Assembly (NCBI GenBank): GCA_021779435.1 | Contig: JAJYAR010000058.1 | Location: 1 to 10,455, forward strand | Length of the DNA stretch: 10,455 bases | Source of the DNA: a bacterium | GTDB lineage: Bacteria > Verrucomicrobiota > Verrucomicrobiae > JAJYAR01 | Direction of reading: 5' to 3' | Shown: positions 1 to 8,033 of the stretch, piece by piece | How positions within the stretch are numbered: the first letter of the stretch is position 1 | How the letters are laid out: the number at the start of each line of letters is the position of its first letter | Made by a program: the position numbers and the translations under genes | The notes under the pieces: model-generated | The model's input: only the letters and a program-made list of their open reading frames with translations | Told to the model about the DNA's origin: nothing | The model's database searches: none

Positions 1-1187
1 AGTGACGCCAGCGAGACCTCGTGCAGCTCGATGTGAAGCAGCTCGAGCGTCTTGAATGTGATCGCGATGGTGATCGGGATCGCCATCGCGGCGATCGAGG
101 CGACGCGGAACGGAAGCAGGATCATCGTCACGAGCACGACGGCGCCCACAGCGATGAAGAATTCACGGATGAAGTGGCCGACCGACACGGAGACGACGGC
201 AGGCTGGTCGTTGATGACGGTGAGCTGGATCTCCGGAGGAAGCAGCCGCCGGGTGTTCGTCAGCGCGGTGCGCAGTTGCCTGCCGAACGCGACGATGTTG
301 TTGCCCGGCTGCATTTCGACCGAGAGGAGGATCATCGGGTCGTCACGGCCGTTGATTCGAAGCAGCGAGTCGGGGTCGGCCAGCCGGCGGTCGACGCTGG
401 CCACGTCGCCGATCCGGGCGGTGGCGCCGTCGGCGGGATTCGTGAAGACAACCTGCTGGCGGATGTCGTCAAGTGAGGTGAACCGGCCGCGCGTGTGCAT
501 CGGAACCTCGGCGTCGGCGACCTTGATGTTTCCGGAGTACGGAGTGGCGTTCTGGAGTTTCAGGATAGTGATCACCTGCGGGAGGCCGATCCCGTAGCGG
601 GCGAGCCGCTGGGAGTCCGCCTCGACATAGATCGTCTCGTTGCGTTCGCCGTAGCGCTTGATCCGGCCGGCGCCGGGTACGACGCGGATGCCATCCTCGA
701 TGCGCTCGAGAAACCGGCGCAGCTCGGCATAGGAGTGCCTCGGGGAGGAGACGCCGATGAGCAGGGCTACGGACTCGCCGAAGTCGGAATTGACGAGCGG
801 GCCGAGCGTGGTGGAGGGAAGTCGCGTCTGTTTCAACTCAGCCAGGCCGAGGCGAAGACGCGACCAGAACCCCTCCTTGTCCTTCACCCATTCGTGCAGC
901 TCGACGGTGACGACCACCTGACCGTCACGCGTCAACGACGTGGTTTTCACGGCATTGATTTCCGTGAACGTGAACAGGTACGCCTCGATCGGTCTCGTGA
1001 GCTGCTGCTCGACCTGTGCGGTCGTGGCGCCCGGGTAGAACGCGATGACGAGCGCCTTGTGAATCGAGATCGAAGGCGTGTCCTGGCGCGGCATGGTCAG
1101 GAGCGACTCGAGCCCGAGCCCCAGCGCGATCACGCTGAGGACAACCATGATGTGGCGGTGCCGCAGGGGCCAGGAAAGGAGCTTCAC
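1..1187 (-). CDS. RND-family efflux transporter, N-terminal part (runs off left edge)
   Basis: This is the inner-membrane, proton-driven pump subunit of a tripartite resistance-nodulation-division (AcrB/HAE1-type) exporter. Only the first 395 codons are in the window. A basic N-terminus (VKLLSWPLRHRH) leads into a first membrane helix (about residues 14-31), followed by the family hallmark MPRQDTPSISI and the porter-domain stretch FYPGATTAQVEQQLTRPIE. A periplasmic porter region of about 300 residues follows, then the second helix begins near FIREFFIAVGAVVLVTMILL and the next near IAAMAIPITIAITF. The GTG start at 1187-1185 overlaps the TGA of the upstream adaptor gene (GTGA), which indicates translational coupling and one operon. 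Substrate cannot be inferred; the family exports drugs, organics or metals. No frameshift is seen in the visible part. The family is confident, but a full-length protein (about 1,000 residues) can only be assumed. Confidence 0.95.
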   Translation of the reverse strand, partial: MKLLSWPLRHRHIMVVLSVIALGLGLESLLTMPRQDTPSISIHKALVIAFYPGATTAQVEQQLTRPIEAYLFTFTEINAVKTTSLTRDGQVVVTVELHEWVKDKEGFWSRLRLGLAELKQTRLPSTTLGPLVNSDFGESVALLIGVSSPRHSYAELRRFLERIEDGIRVVPGAGRIKRYGERNETIYVEADSQRLARYGIGLPQVITILKLQNATPYSGNIKVADAEVPMHTRGRFTSLDDIRQQVVFTNPADGATARIGDVASVDRRLADPDSLLRINGRDDPMILLSVEMQPGNNIVAFGRQLRTALTNTRRLLPPEIQLTVINDQPAVVSVSVGHFIREFFIAVGAVVLVTMILLPFRVASIAAMAIPITIAITFKTLELLHIELHEVSLAS

Positions 1188-2233
1188 GGCGTGGCGAGCT
1201 GGACGGGCATTCCCTCGTAGAAGGGCGTTGCTCCGGATTCCACGACGCGGTCACCCGGCTGGAGTCCGGAGAGCACCTCAATGCCGGTTCCGGCGGGCCG
1301 GCCGACCGTCACAATCCGGCGAGTCACGACCGAACGGCCCGGCTCGGCGGTCCAGACGTACAGGGCTCCGTCGGGGAACCGCTGGACGAGGGAAGGCGGA
1401 AGGACAATGGAGCTGCGGGTGACGCCGGTGGCGATCCGGGCGGTGACGACATTGCCCAGGCGGAACCGGCCGTCCTCGTTTGCGAGCTTGATCCGCACGA
1501 GAAAGGAGCGCGTGAGGGCATCCGCCTGCGGGAGGATGGTTTCGATCGCGCCACTGACCGGCGGAGCCTCCGTCGCGGCGAGCGACACCGACGCGCGGAG
1601 CCCGGCACGGAGGCGCGGCGCGTCGACCTCGGGCACGCTGAGCGACGCCCAGACCGGCGCGGAAGCCGAGACGGTGCACACCGGAACGGCGGGTGTGACG
1701 ACGCCCCCGACCGAGATTCCCTGGCGGACGAAGCGCCCGGCGAACGGCGCATGCAGCTCGGCGTACCCAAGCCTCCGATGCGCGAGTGCGGCGGCGGACT
1801 CGCTCTCACTGAGCGCCGCGGCGCTCTTCTCGAAATCGGAGGGAGTCAGGCTGCCAAGCTCGTGGAGTCGGGTGAGCCGCTCGTGCCGGGCCCTGGTTTC
1901 TGCAAGCCGCGCGTCCGCGATCGCGGCCTCGTTTCGCAAGTCGGCATCGTCGATGCGGGCGAGCAGTTGCCCGGCGGTGACATCGGCGCCGTCCCCGACC
2001 GCGACCTCCTTCACGCGACCCGGGACGAGGAAGCCGAGCTGAACCTTGTCCACGGCTTCGATAACGCCGGAGGCGGAGATCTCCTCCGCGACGTCGACAC
2101 GTTCCGCGGCGACCGTGTGGACGGACGGTGGCGGGATGTTGTCGGCGCCGTGGCGGCGGCACGCCGCGAGCGCCCCGAGGGAGAGCGCCACGAACGGAAG
2201 GGCGTGGCGAAGGAGGAGCTTCGGTTTGGGCAT
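1184..2233 (-). CDS. Membrane-fusion (HlyD/AcrA-type) lipoprotein subunit of RND efflux system
   Basis: This is the periplasmic adaptor linking an RND pump to an outer-membrane channel, 349 residues, normal for the family. The ATG at 2233 is chosen because it gives a classic lipoprotein signal: basic MPKPKLLLRH, hydrophobic LPFVALSLGALAA, then lipobox LAAC with the lipidated Cys at 25. Arg at +2 predicts outer- rather than inner-membrane sorting by the E. coli rule. The two halves of the lipoyl-like domain are near residues 64-96 (QLGFLVPGRVKEVAVGDGADV) and 155-187 (LGYAELHAPFAGRFVRQGISVGGVV). An alanine/glutamate-rich alpha-hairpin lies between them (about 97-153), and beta-barrel and membrane-proximal domains follow, ending LQPGDRVVESGATPFYEGMPVQL. 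The reading frame stays open upstream to 2353, but that extension lacks signal character. The RND pump starts inside its stop codon. No outer-membrane factor or dedicated regulator is seen in the window. Confidence 0.95.
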   Translation of the reverse strand: MPKPKLLLRHALPFVALSLGALAACRRHGADNIPPPSVHTVAAERVDVAEEISASGVIEAVDKVQLGFLVPGRVKEVAVGDGADVTAGQLLARIDDADLRNEAAIADARLAETRARHERLTRLHELGSLTPSDFEKSAAALSESESAAALAHRRLGYAELHAPFAGRFVRQGISVGGVVTPAVPVCTVSASAPVWASLSVPEVDAPRLRAGLRASVSLAATEAPPVSGAIETILPQADALTRSFLVRIKLANEDGRFRLGNVVTARIATGVTRSSIVLPPSLVQRFPDGALYVWTAEPGRSVVTRRIVTVGRPAGTGIEVLSGLQPGDRVVESGATPFYEGMPVQLATP

Positions 2234-2658
2234 GGTGAACGGCCTGATTGCCTTGCCGTGAGTGGCTTTCCGGCGGCACGGCGGATGTGCAGGGTCCCTT
2301 GGATTAGCAAATTGCGTGTCCGGCGCAACGTCTCGCGAACACCATAGCGTCATCTAATGGATGACATTCCCTTGGCGCGCTCACCGGCGGGCCGCCCTGA
2401 AGATTGTCACCTATTGGGTGACAACTCCCCACGACTCTCCTCTGGGCCGGGCGAAGATTGTCACCCAATAGGTGACAAAGCGGGGAGCGTTCTCGACGGA
2501 GGGCCGGGCGAAGTGTCACCCATTAGGTGACAAACAGGCCAGGGTTACGTGGCGCGGCGACGGCCGGAGCAACAAGGCACGTGGGCGGGATGCCCATGTC
2601 CCGGAAAAGACATTGCGCCGACGCGCCAACCCGTCCGACGTTGAACCTTTGCGCCGCC
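2234..2658. other. Divergent intergenic region between efflux operon and hrpB
   Basis: About 425 bases separate the two likely start codons. The right-hand part holds the four-dyad array described separately. Left of the array, on the minus strand, a weak promoter-like pair can be read for the efflux operon: TTGCGC (2328-2323) and TAATCC (2306-2301) with a 16-bp spacer and a TG extension. This is a poor match and only suggestive. From 2532 to 2658 nothing beyond possible alternative starts of the helicase (GTG 2527, ATG 2590, ATG 2596) is seen. No clear Shine-Dalgarno precedes either gene's chosen start. Confidence 0.6.
2349..2531. repeat. Array of four ~17-21 bp dyads with ~55-bp period
   Basis: Four interrupted perfect palindromes lie at 2349-2365, 2404-2424, 2458-2478 and 2514-2532. 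Sites 2 and 3 have 8-bp arms TTGTCACC / GGTGACAA, site 4 has 7-bp arms TGTCACC / GGTGACA, and site 1 has 6-bp arms GTCATC / GATGAC. The 5-nt centres are TAATG, TATTG, CAATA and CATTA in order. Site 3 is the exact reverse complement of site 2, and the centre of site 4 is the reverse complement of that of site 1. Centres are spaced 57, 54 and 55 bp. The spacers also repeat: the block GGGCCGGGCGAAG precedes sites 3 and 4, and a relative ending GAAGATT precedes site 2. The unit is therefore spacer plus dyad. Possible roles are a multi-site operator for a dimeric regulator of the divergent genes, tandem RNA hairpins with complementary loops, or a dispersed repeat family. The sequence alone does not decide. 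Confidence 0.9.
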
Positions 2659-5268
2659 ATGCCGCTCCCTCGCGAACTGCCCATCTACGAACTCGAAAGC
2701 GCCGTCGTCACATCCGTGGGCGGCCGGGGCAGGCTCATCGTCCAGGCGCCGACCGGCTCCGGCAAATCGACGCAGATACCTCAGATGCTCTGGCGGCATG
2801 GGTTGCTGGGTGAAAGAGGCGAGGTTGTGGTTCTGCAGCCGCGCCGGCTGGCCGCGCGGATGCTCGCGAAGCGTGTCGCCGAGGAGGCGGGCACGTCGCT
2901 GGGTGAGGGCGTCGGTTACCAGATCCGGCTCGAGTCGCGGATCAGCGACAGGACCAGGATCCGGTTCGTCACGGAGGGAATCCTGCTTCGGCAGATGTCC
3001 TTTGACCCGACGCTTCGTGGCGTGAGTGCGATCGTGTTCGACGAGTTTCACGAGCGCCACCTCTACGGCGACATCTCGCTCGCCCGCGCGCTGCAGATCC
3101 AGCAGACGATACGGCCTGACCTGAAGCTGATCGTCATGTCAGCCACGCTCGATGCAGGCGCGCTGAAGACGTACCTGGAACCCTGCGACGTCCTCGTGTC
3201 GCAGGGACGCAGCTTTCCGGTGGAGATCGAATATCTGCCGAAGCGCGTGGATTTCGACCAGGAACCGGTGTGGGAGATCGCGGCGCGCGAATGCGAACGC
3301 GTCGCGGCGGCGAACCAGGGTGACATGCTTGTGTTCATGCCGGGGGCGTACGAGATCAGCCGCACGGTGCAGGCGGTGCAGGCCTCGCGGGCATTGCGCG
3401 ATTTCGTGGTGTTCCCGCTGCATGGCGAACTCCCGCCTGACCAGCAGGACAGGGCGGTGGCGCGATACGATGCGCGGAAGATAATTGTGTCGACGAATGT
3501 CGCGGAGACCTCGCTCACGATCGACGGTGTGACAACGGTCATCGACTCGGGACTGGCCCGCGTGGCGCGATTCGATCCCCACCGCGGAATCAACACGCTG
3601 CTCATCGAGAAGATTTCGATCGCCAGCGCGGACCAGCGTGCCGGACGCGCGGGGCGGACGGCCCCTGGCGTGTGCGTGCGGCTGTGGACGCAACGCGAGC
3701 ACGAGCAGCGGCCGCGTCAGGAACTCCCCGAGGTCAAGCGGCTGGACCTCTCGGAAGTCGTCCTGACGCTGAAAGCCAGCGGCATCGACGACGTGGCGGG
3801 TTTCCCCTGGCTCGAGAAGCCGGAGCCGAAGGCTTTGCAGCGGGCGGAGCAGCTGCTGGCTGATTTGGGAGCCGTGGCTCCGGTGGGTAGGGCGGGACCG
3901 CTGGGCCCGCCGCCGAATGTCTCGGGGGATGGAAGTGGCACCGAGCACACGTCGATCACCGACATCGGCCGCAAGATGCTGCGGTTTCCGGTCCATCCCC
4001 GCTACGCCCGGATGTTCCTCGCTGCGCAGGAACGCGGCTGCGTTCGCCCGGTCGCGCTCATGGCGGCGCTCACGCAGGGACGGAGCTTCCTGCTGCGCGG
4101 TGTGGACAAGCGGACGGACGAGGCACGCGAGGAGACGTTCGGCGAGGAGCACGAGAGCGATTTCTTCCTGATGATGCGCGCCTGGCGGTTTGCCCACCAG
4201 GCTGGGTACTCGCTCGATGCGTGCCGCCGGCTCGGCATTCACGCCCAGGGAGCGCGGCAGGTTGGGCCGTTGTTCCAGCAGTTCCTCGACATTGCCGAAG
4301 CCGAAGGACTCGACATCGGGGAGAAGCGCGTGGACGGCGCGGAAGTGCGCAAATGCGTGCTTGCCGGCTTCTCCGACCAGCTTGCCCGGCGGCTGGACGT
4401 GGCGACGCTTCGCTGCGACCTCGTGCATGCGCGGAGGGGAGTGCTTGCACGCGAGAGCTGCATTCAGAAGGCGCCCCTGCTTGTCGCGGCCGAGATCAGC
4501 GAAATCGAAGGCCGCGGAGGAGAAGTCAACGTGCTGCTCTCGCTCGCAACGGCGATCGAGGAGACGTGGCTGAAGGAGATCTTCCCCGACGATTACCGGG
4601 AGGTGCGCGGCGTGGTTTACGACGAGCAGCAGAAGCGGGTGATATCGCGCCGCGAACGCCGGTTCCGTGATCTTGTCCTCGAGGCAAAGTCGAGCGCGGA
4701 CGACATGCCGCTCGATGCGGCGGCGGCGCTGCTGACCGGGGAAGTGCTCGCAGGCAGGTTGAAGCTCGAGGCGTGGGACGACTCGGTGGAGCAGTGGATC
4801 ACGCGGGTGAACCGGCTCGCCGAATGGTTTCCTGAACTCGAGGTGAATCCGATCGCCGACGCCGATCGCGCGACCCTCGTTGAGCAGATCTGCTACGGTG
4901 AGCTCGGGTACCGTGACATCAGGGACAAGCCCGTCATGCCGATCCTGCGCGACTGGCTGACGGCGGAGCAGCTGGCGGTGATCGACGATTACCTGCCGGA
5001 GCGGCTGACGATGGCCAATGGACGGCGTTCACGGCTGACGTACAACAAGGAGGGACCGCCGGTCCTCAGCGCGCGAATCCAGGAGCTCTACGGCATCGAA
5101 GGAAAGTTCACGGTGGGGCATGGCCGGGTGGCGGTGCGGATCGAGGTGCTTGCGCCGAACCAGCGCCCGATCCAGGTCACCGATGACCTGACGAATTTCT
5201 GGCGCGAAGTGTATCCGAAGATCAAACCCGAGCTCTCGCGTCGGTATCCGCGTCACGAGTGGCGGTGA
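2659..5268 (+). CDS. hrpB: ATP-dependent RNA helicase HrpB (DEAH family)
   Basis: This is a superfamily 2 DEAH/RHA helicase of the HrpB type, 869 residues from the ATG at 2659. That start is chosen because the helicase fold begins at once (MPLPRELPIYELESAVV) and HrpB proteins usually start so close to motif I. In-frame starts at 2527, 2590 and 2596 would add a basic, low-information tail. Visible motifs: Walker A APTGSGKST (30-38), Ia QPRRLAAR, Walker B DEFH (128-131, the HrpB variant of DEAH), III SAT (161-163), V STNVAETSLT, and VI QRAGRAGR (326-333). The C-terminus matches the HrpB-specific domain: PPVLSARIQELYG, APNQRPIQVTDDLTNFW and the terminal RRYPRHEW. HrpB is a cytoplasmic RNA-dependent ATPase of poorly defined role. 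About 25 residues near 408-432 (GRAGPLGPPPNVSGDGSG and flanks) have no counterpart in HrpB as I recall it and coincide with a REP-like palindrome. All catalytic motifs are intact, so the protein is probably functional. Confidence 0.93.
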   Translation: MPLPRELPIYELESAVVTSVGGRGRLIVQAPTGSGKSTQIPQMLWRHGLLGERGEVVVLQPRRLAARMLAKRVAEEAGTSLGEGVGYQIRLESRISDRTRIRFVTEGILLRQMSFDPTLRGVSAIVFDEFHERHLYGDISLARALQIQQTIRPDLKLIVMSATLDAGALKTYLEPCDVLVSQGRSFPVEIEYLPKRVDFDQEPVWEIAARECERVAAANQGDMLVFMPGAYEISRTVQAVQASRALRDFVVFPLHGELPPDQQDRAVARYDARKIIVSTNVAETSLTIDGVTTVIDSGLARVARFDPHRGINTLLIEKISIASADQRAGRAGRTAPGVCVRLWTQREHEQRPRQELPEVKRLDLSEVVLTLKASGIDDVAGFPWLEKPEPKALQRAEQLLADLGAVAPVGRAGPLGPPPNVSGDGSGTEHTSITDIGRKMLRFPVHPRYARMFLAAQERGCVRPVALMAALTQGRSFLLRGVDKRTDEAREETFGEEHESDFFLMMRAWRFAHQAGYSLDACRRLGIHAQGARQVGPLFQQFLDIAEAEGLDIGEKRVDGAEVRKCVLAGFSDQLARRLDVATLRCDLVHARRGVLARESCIQKAPLLVAAEISEIEGRGGEVNVLLSLATAIEETWLKEIFPDDYREVRGVVYDEQQKRVISRRERRFRDLVLEAKSSADDMPLDAAAALLTGEVLAGRLKLEAWDDSVEQWITRVNRLAEWFPELEVNPIADADRATLVEQICYGELGYRDIRDKPVMPILRDWLTAEQLAVIDDYLPERLTMANGRRSRLTYNKEGPPVLSARIQELYGIEGKFTVGHGRVAVRIEVLAPNQRPIQVTDDLTNFWREVYPKIKPELSRRYPRHEWR
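3891..3911. repeat. REP-like GC palindrome inside hrpB
   Basis: Arms GGCGGG (3891-3896) and CCCGCC (3906-3911) flank a 9-nt loop, and the element is preceded by GGGTAG. The GTAGGGCGGG head recalls the GTAG-plus-GC-stem design of the repeats at 10326-10455. It lies in the stretch (about 3880-3954) that encodes the extra residues of HrpB and keeps the reading frame. It could be a domesticated repeat insertion or merely GC-rich linker DNA. Confidence 0.5.
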
Positions 5269-5271
5269 AGC

Positions 5272-5328
5272 GGCCGGTTCGAGGTAGCGGAAACGCCCTG
5301 CGGGGATGTCCGAGGGGCAGGATCGCTG
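5272..5328. repeat. Degenerate relative of the repeat found at 10345-10375
   Basis: The short convergent intergenic region between hrpB and the GH9 gene contains GGCCGGTTCGAGG (5272-5284) and GCAGGATCGCTG (5317-5328). The same two blocks occur in the same order at 10345-10359 (with two extra G) and 10364-10375. In the right-hand copy the spacing between blocks is much shorter. This points to a dispersed repeat family in the genome, with this copy being decayed or a longer variant. A weak hairpin, CCTGC with GCAGG (5297-5321), lies in the same region, but no T-run that would make a convincing terminator follows on either strand. Confidence 0.5.
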
Positions 5329-5353
5329 AACCCGCCGCGCGCCATATACTGGG

Positions 5354-7930
5354 TTACTCCGTCTTCAGTACGTGATCCGCGGCAAGGATGAGGAACACGA
5401 AGTCCGACGTGGAGCGGCCGATGCAGTACTCGCCCTGCTGCCAGAGATACGGCCATTCGAGCAGCTCAGGGAAATCCGGCCGGATAAGCGCGGTGCCCGA
5501 CGCGATGCCGCCCGGAATATAGGACCAATCGGCGCGGTTGTTGCCGTAGGCCGTGGTCATCGACTTCGCGCCAACGCCGGAGACAAAGGACGCGGTATTC
5601 GGGCCAGGGTGGCACCCGAGCATGAAGTTGACCGCATTGAGCATGTACGTGGCTGGGAAAACGTCGGGAACGGCCTCGTGCAGAAAGTATTGATCGACGC
5701 CGAAGCGCTGAATGTCCCAAGCCGCGCCCCAGATCTGCGGGCGGTAGGGCAGGCCATACGGGGTTTCACGTTCCTGCTTCGCGAGCTTGTCGCGATAGCC
5801 ACGAAGGCCGGCCTTGATCTTCTCCGTATAGGCCGTGTCGTTCACCAGCCGCAGCGAGCGCGCGGCGAGCCAGCCGACGCGATCCGTGCTCGAAACGATC
5901 TGGTCAGACATCCCAAGAATCGCCTCCGCGTAGATCCTGTCACCGGTGGTTTCAAGCAACTCGACCGCGGCCGCGAGGGATGCGAGCCGGCCGCGGGGGA
6001 CGTTTTGCCCGCCTGTCGTCCCGGCGGGGTTGGCATCGGTCCTCCAAATTTCCTGCGCGATGCGCAGGCAGTCGGCCGAGAGCGGGTCGTTGAAGCCCTT
6101 GAGTGCCCGTGATGCGGCGGCGAGAGCGGCGGCGGTGGCAAGTTCGCGCTCGGGATTCTTCTCGGTGAACACCCACCGGTCATCAGCCGAGCCGGCGGAT
6201 CCCAGCCGCGGCAGGCCGAGCTTTGGTTCCACCTGTGAACCCTCTCGCGCGGCATCAACGAACGCCTTCAGCGCGGGCTCGACCGCGCCGGTGAACACCT
6301 GGTTGTCCGTCATCGTGGCGGCATCGCCCAGATGCGTATATTGGACGAGCGACGCATCCTGGATGCCCCGGTACGGCCGGCCGAGCGACTTGTACCCGCC
6401 CACGATGGACAACGCACCGTGTTCGATTTGCTGGAGCAAGTCGGGTTTGCCGTCGGGACGATGAATGTCGGTGATCCGCGCCTCCTGGTCGACGGTGGTG
6501 TTGTCGAGAGCCGGATGAAAACGTTCCCATGCGAGCGAGAGCCCGTGGACCGTCTCGGCCTGCGACTCGATGCGCAGGTCGTAGTCACCGGCGTCGTGCC
6601 AGCCACCGTGGTCCAGCCCGGGGACATGCTGGCCGCTCTTGAACGAGGTCAGCGTGGACGGCCCCTGTTCGTACCCGTCGAAGTGGTTGGCGCTGGTGGG
6701 TGCCATGAGAGCATCGTCGGCGTGACACAGCCCGTGCCAGACGCGGTAGGCCTCATTCACCCGCATGTGGCACATTTGTACGGGCAGGAAGTATTCCACC
6801 GTTGGCTGCCAGACCCCGCGATCGAAGACGCCCGGGCCGATCTGGAACGCAGCCGTCCGCTTGCCGGCGTATTCGACGACGTACATTCCCGGAGCAACGA
6901 CGTCGCTGAAGTCGAACTGAAGGTAGTGATAGCGGAGAAACCGTCCCCAGTCTTTGGCGGGTCCGGAGCGTACCCGCTCGAGCCCGGCTGGCGTGGCCCG
7001 GTGGAGCGTCACGGGCTGGATATCGGCGTCGTTCGCGTCGAGTTCGATGATGGCGATTTTCGGCTGTTTCGTGTGGTAGCCGATTTGGGAGACCTGAATG
7101 ACTGGCTCGGATTTCCAGTCTGGCATCGCGTGGGGTGAAACCAGCCATTCGATCGCGCCCTTCGTCCGACCGGCGCCGACGAGCGCTCGAACGACGAACC
7201 AGCCGTTGTTATGTTGTCCGCGTCCATCGAGCAGCTGCAGTTCACCGCCCTTCACGACCTCGATGGTCATCCGCTGGCGTTCCGATTCGGCGGCGATGGT
7301 CAGCTTCGTGCCGCCACCGAGCGGGGCGACGAGGTACTCGCCATCGCGGACCAGGCCGGGGCCGACGGGCTGACGGGGAAAGGTGCCGAACGCGGTGCCG
7401 ATCTCGTAGGATTTGTCGAACAGGAGCCCGGGAAAGAGCTCGAGGTTGAAGCCGACCTTGCCCACCCACGCGTCGGGCAGCGGCTGTTCCAGATCGACGA
7501 TGATGCGGAACGCGGCGCCCTCCGGCTTCACCTTGATGACGTAGCCGAGCGCGAGGTCCGGGTAGGCGATCGGGTTGAAACCCTTGCGATCGACCTTCTC
7601 GTCCGGGTAGCTCATGCGAACGCTGATCTCGTTGGCGGCACGATCCACCTTGCGAGTGCCAACGGCAGGGATCGGCTGCCATTGCCCCGGAGTTGCGGAG
7701 AGCCGGAGGTCGCCATTCGTTGCGACCCGCTGGCCGTTCTGGATGACGCCGACGCCGCCCTGGTGTCCCTCGGGATAGAAATCGTGCGCGAGCATCACGT
7801 TGAGGCCCCGCATTTCCAGGTATTCCTGCTGATTGATGATGAGCCTGCCACCTGATGCGGAGGGTTCAGCTGCGTGAAGCCAGGCGAAAGACGCGAGCCA
7901 GGTGGCTGCGACAAGAGTTCGTGCGTTCAT
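5354..7930 (-). CDS. Secreted glycoside hydrolase family 9 (cellulase-type) enzyme
   Basis: Glycoside hydrolase family 9 enzymes are inverting beta-glucanases (endoglucanases, cellobiosidases, exo-glucosaminidases). The 858-residue product starts at the ATG at 7930 because this gives a signal peptide, MNARTLVAATWLASFAWLHAA, with cleavage near residues 20-21. The frame is open to 8038 but that stretch is proline/arginine-rich and signal-less. Residues 22-275 are a beta-rich region I do not recognise. About 276-365 is the CelD-type immunoglobulin-like domain (VIQVSQIGYHTKQPKIAII at its start). About 372-855 is the alpha-helical catalytic domain, with GGWHDAGDYDL (442-452) supplying the two Asp (446, 449) that activate water, FMLGCHPGPNTASFVSGVG near the second conserved block, and Glu834 in WQQGEYCIG as the likely proton donor. 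The enzyme is probably periplasmic or extracellular. It lies downstream of the LuxR-type gene on the same strand but behind that gene's terminator, so it likely has its own promoter. Exact substrate is not predictable. Confidence 0.93.
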   Translation of the reverse strand: MNARTLVAATWLASFAWLHAAEPSASGGRLIINQQEYLEMRGLNVMLAHDFYPEGHQGGVGVIQNGQRVATNGDLRLSATPGQWQPIPAVGTRKVDRAANEISVRMSYPDEKVDRKGFNPIAYPDLALGYVIKVKPEGAAFRIIVDLEQPLPDAWVGKVGFNLELFPGLLFDKSYEIGTAFGTFPRQPVGPGLVRDGEYLVAPLGGGTKLTIAAESERQRMTIEVVKGGELQLLDGRGQHNNGWFVVRALVGAGRTKGAIEWLVSPHAMPDWKSEPVIQVSQIGYHTKQPKIAIIELDANDADIQPVTLHRATPAGLERVRSGPAKDWGRFLRYHYLQFDFSDVVAPGMYVVEYAGKRTAAFQIGPGVFDRGVWQPTVEYFLPVQMCHMRVNEAYRVWHGLCHADDALMAPTSANHFDGYEQGPSTLTSFKSGQHVPGLDHGGWHDAGDYDLRIESQAETVHGLSLAWERFHPALDNTTVDQEARITDIHRPDGKPDLLQQIEHGALSIVGGYKSLGRPYRGIQDASLVQYTHLGDAATMTDNQVFTGAVEPALKAFVDAAREGSQVEPKLGLPRLGSAGSADDRWVFTEKNPERELATAAALAAASRALKGFNDPLSADCLRIAQEIWRTDANPAGTTGGQNVPRGRLASLAAAVELLETTGDRIYAEAILGMSDQIVSSTDRVGWLAARSLRLVNDTAYTEKIKAGLRGYRDKLAKQERETPYGLPYRPQIWGAAWDIQRFGVDQYFLHEAVPDVFPATYMLNAVNFMLGCHPGPNTASFVSGVGAKSMTTAYGNNRADWSYIPGGIASGTALIRPDFPELLEWPYLWQQGEYCIGRSTSDFVFLILAADHVLKTE

Positions 7931-8033
7931 GGGGTGCACTGGCGGGCGGAGTCGACCCGAAGTGGGCGGCGCGGCCAGCCGAGGTGTCGGCAACATGCCA
8001 ACCCACGGAGGTGCCCGGAAGCGAAAACCAGGC

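Noticed and set aside
21..1220. Plus-strand open frames across the left end (21-476, 495-1220)
   Set aside because: The minus strand encodes an unbroken RND transporter here; the plus-strand products are charged low-complexity translations.
2304..2519. Minus-strand 71-codon frame with repeated CH(L/P)(L/I)GDN peptides
   Set aside because: The peptide repeat is a by-product of the dyads being 54 and 57 bp apart (multiples of three). The fourth dyad is out of phase and the remaining residues look like random GC-rich translation.
2349..2531. Dyad array as a CRISPR
   Set aside because: Only four short palindromes, orientation flips between copies, spacers repeat one another rather than being unique, and no cas gene is present.
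2527..2658. Helicase start at GTG 2527
   Set aside because: This codon lies inside the fourth dyad and the added 44 residues resemble no HrpB N-terminus; ATG 2659 fits the family better, though 2590 or 2596 cannot be excluded.
5269..5353. Bidirectional terminator between hrpB and GH9
   Set aside because: Only weak stems without T-runs were found; the region looks more like repeat remnants.
5372..7855. Several long plus-strand open frames opposite the GH9 gene (for example 5372-6112, 6332-7138, 7211-7855)
   Set aside because: They are GC-skewed shadows of a well-supported enzyme gene on the other strand, with no recognisable domain.
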